The notes beneath the pieces were generated by a model. The model was not told the DNA's origin. It saw only the letters and a list, made by a program, of their open reading frames with translations, and did not search any database. Both the position numbers and the translations under genes were made by a program. Positions 61,790 through 64,000 of a DNA stretch of 64,000 bases are shown here, piece by piece. Each line of letters begins with the position of its first letter. Position 1 is the first letter of the stretch. This DNA comes from Nautilus pompilius (Eukaryota > Mollusca > Cephalopoda > Nautilida > Nautilidae), in the NCBI GenBank assembly GCA_018389105.1, contig JACATO010000591.1:2590501-2654500 (forward strand). Reading direction: 5' to 3'.

Positions 61790-62532
61790 TTACGCTTGTG
61801 AATAGCAGTGGTTTGTCTCTGAAGAAACCAACAACAGTCCCCCCATTGTGTTGGAGTTGAATCTCCCCTGATTGTGGGTCTCCATCACCTTTGTGTGATG
61901 GTGGAACCTCTCTCCACACTCATCGCTCACAGCACCAAGGTTGGCTGGGAAGAGATCCAAGTGTGAAAGAAGAAAATGCAACTTCAGCGGCATACAGCAG
62001 CCCATTTCTTCAAAGGCTTCTATCATGCCTTGAACCAAGTCGGCGCAGTTGTCTGCTTTGTGGTTCCCAAGGAAATTGTGGACTACCAGTTTGAAAGCCT
62101 CCCATGCAGCCAGCTCCAGCAGGCTAGGCCTTTACTAGAAAATAAATCTTGAATTTGTGGTCCGACAAATATTCCAGCCTTCAACTCAGCATCGGTTAAA
62201 ATCGCTCCAAATTTTTCTTTCAGATAAAGAAACCCCGCACCTTCAACACTCATTGCCTTTACAAAGCTCTTCATCAGGCTCAGCTTTATATGCAGTGGTG
62301 GAAAAAATATTCTTTGCGGACATACCAGTGGCACATGTTGCGCATTGAATCTTCCTGGATTATGGTCTGTTATTGATGGCCGTTCTTTGATCTTATAGTG
62401 GTTTGCATCATCTCGGCGATTCCACGAGCACAAGCAGCTCGTGTGTACATGTAAGCAGGCAACCACGTGGTTCTCCCACATAGCCTGCTGTGTGAACACA
62501 GTGCTAAAAAGAACACTCAAAACGTATAACAT
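61790..62532 (-). pseudogene. Broken copy of a recurrent, probably mobile-element-derived protein
   Basis: Two open pieces overlap the same stretch on the minus strand, 62532-62083 and 62038-61790. The first contains SWNRRDDANHYKIKERPSIT, the striking FFPPLHIKLSLMKSFVKAMS, and GAILTDAELKAGIFVGPQIQ. The second contains CCMPLKLHFLLSHLDLFPAN and LGAVSDECGERFHHHTKVME. I recall the same order of blocks (L-P-P-L-H-I-K-L-G-L-M-K-N-F-V-K, then G-I-F-V-G-P-Q-I, then L-K-I-H-F-L-x-S-H-L-D-F-F-P-x-N-L-G-A-V-S-D-E-H-G-E-R-F-H) from many unplaced proteins in insects, ticks, cnidarians and fish. Its dispersed occurrence points to a mobile element, but I cannot assign the class. The copy is broken at least once and has no recognisable ends here. 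Confidence 0.6.
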
Positions 62533-64000
62533 TCGATCTCCATTTATTTCTGTAACTAGAAAATCCTTACGTATTGGGTTAATTCTGATTTAAGATTTGA
62601 AAACAGCAGACTTGAATTAGCATAAGGCGTGTACTTTTACCTCAGTAGCACATTGGTTGTTGTCCAGTGTTATCTAAAATCATAGCTTCAGCAGTTTTTT
62701 TTTTCAGGATGAATCTTGTGATCTGCACATCAGATTAGAAAGAAAAACAAATTTCCAGTTTGTGCCTTATCTATTTGTGAACATGGAAAATTACTAAAAT
62801 TGGCAAAAGTCAGCAGGTCTAGATTCTCTCTCTCTCTCTAAGGTAGATAAGCACTAAGGGAGACTATCAGTTTTTTTATTATCCTATTTAATATACCTGA
62901 AAGAGATATCAAGAAACACTTGTGATCCAAATATTGTCAGGATTAGATATATTATATAGAGTATATTGTTAATTTTCATGAATAGAACTGTGAAAACTAT
63001 TTGCAGCTTTTATAAGCTCTACAGTAAATCCCAGCAACTTTGTGGAAATTTCTTGAACAATCCTGCCCATGGGAAAAGACCAAACTAGTGAATGAGTGAC
63101 TTTGATTATGTACATCGCACTATATCACTTTTATTATTATTTTCATGAAATCGGAATCAAATAGAGTCAGTTTTTCTAATAGTGGAATTCTAAAAGTTTG
63201 ATTTAATGATTTTTTGGCAAATTTTATAGATCCACATACATAAGATACTTTGTCACATGATCCCATTCAGGTTATTTCTCAAGTGCCAAAATGTCAGTAT
63301 AACAATGGTCAAGCAATGCAGGGTTGCCCAACATTTTAAAGTTTTGTTTTTCTTTAATTAAAAAGGACCTATGGCAGAGTGTTAGAACTAGCAGCCAATC
63401 AGATCGGCAACAGAACACACTTTAAAATCTTTCAGAACAGTCGGGACTGAAATATCGTCTTGACTAAGCACTGCAAAGCAGATAACAGTGCAATTTAAAA
63501 AGTAGAAATGATTACACAGAAAATTATTTTAAAAATATTTCCATCATCAAATGTGGGTTTCGGAATCCCTTTTTTGCTTGTCACCATAGCATCAACGGGT
63601 ACCTGCTTACCACAAGAATTAAAAGCAAGGAAAATAGCATAGTAACCGATGAAATGAATAAAAAGGGTCTCCTGCTTTTAATTTAATAAAATTCTCACTT
63701 CTCTGAATTCACACCCCCCATCAGTTTAAATGTTTGTCACGTGAACTATAATTCTTCTTTTGGAGGAGATCTCACCAGAGTAACCAGAATCTTTCATCTG
63801 CTGTAGCCATAAGAAAATATATATTATTAAACATAACCATTAAAATAAGTTAGTATTTGGAGTTTTCCTGTCAACTGTTTTATGCTGCTACAAACTCCAA
63901 GTAGACCATGACAGTTCTTTATGCATCAAATTTCATTGTTTTCAAACTGAATTTAAAGATGTACATTATCACAAGAGAGCGACTGCAGTAATCCTTAAGA
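62533..64000. other. Non-coding DNA with a short TC repeat, no gene seen
   Basis: A CT-type simple repeat lies at about 62825-62840. No gene, transposon end or retroposon copy was recognised up to the window edge. Confidence 0.45.

Noticed and set aside
1-64000. Search for retroviral or LTR-type elements
   Set aside because: No long terminal repeats, primer-binding sites or gag/pol blocks of that type were recognised.

Overview
This window looks like nuclear DNA from an animal, and most likely from a non-mammalian vertebrate with a fish-like repeat content. It is AT-rich, has no dense long reading frames, no operons and no rRNA or tRNA genes, and is full of old transposon copies. The vertebrate guess rests mainly on four copies of a retroposon tail containing the motif tttttagatgtggg and on a second retroposon tail (around 56395-56580), both of which resemble tails common in fish genomes. 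The species is not resolved. A mollusc such as a cephalopod cannot be fully excluded, because one RNase H remnant (40120-40600) is of a type I associate with invertebrates as well.

No complete host gene can be read. Three short stretches have the structure of host exons: a possible last coding exon with a poly(A) signal (5380-5632, plus strand), a phase 0-0 lysine-rich exon (36540-36671, minus strand) and an 85-codon exon with a membrane-like segment (51808-52062, plus strand). They lie far apart and on different strands, so they cannot all belong to one gene. None was matched to a known protein. The rest is consistent with introns or intergenic DNA.

The best-supported content is a graveyard of cut-and-paste DNA transposons: two Tc1-like elements (8192-9343, 14616-15898), a nearly full-length mariner (16696-17939), a mariner-type relic (31235-32048), a shrunken IS630/Tc3-like element (19083-19464), two pogo/Tigger-type elements (about 25965-26525 and 29349-30877), and four hAT-type pieces (2367 to about 2780, 24213-25303, 35249-35970, 57753-60044). 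The 24213-25303 hAT copy has an exact 8-bp target duplication and matching ends, making it the cleanest insertion here.

Retroposon material includes tRNA-derived SINEs (about 5925-6060, 41625-41760 and weaker ones at 47683 and 50181), SINE bodies with a shared tail (34093, 38745, 42690, 44080), and the RNase H remnant. Two broken reading frames at 61790-62532 (minus) resemble a protein family that recurs in animal genomes and is probably mobile-element derived. No CRISPR array, bacterial-type operon or clear retrovirus/LTR element was seen.
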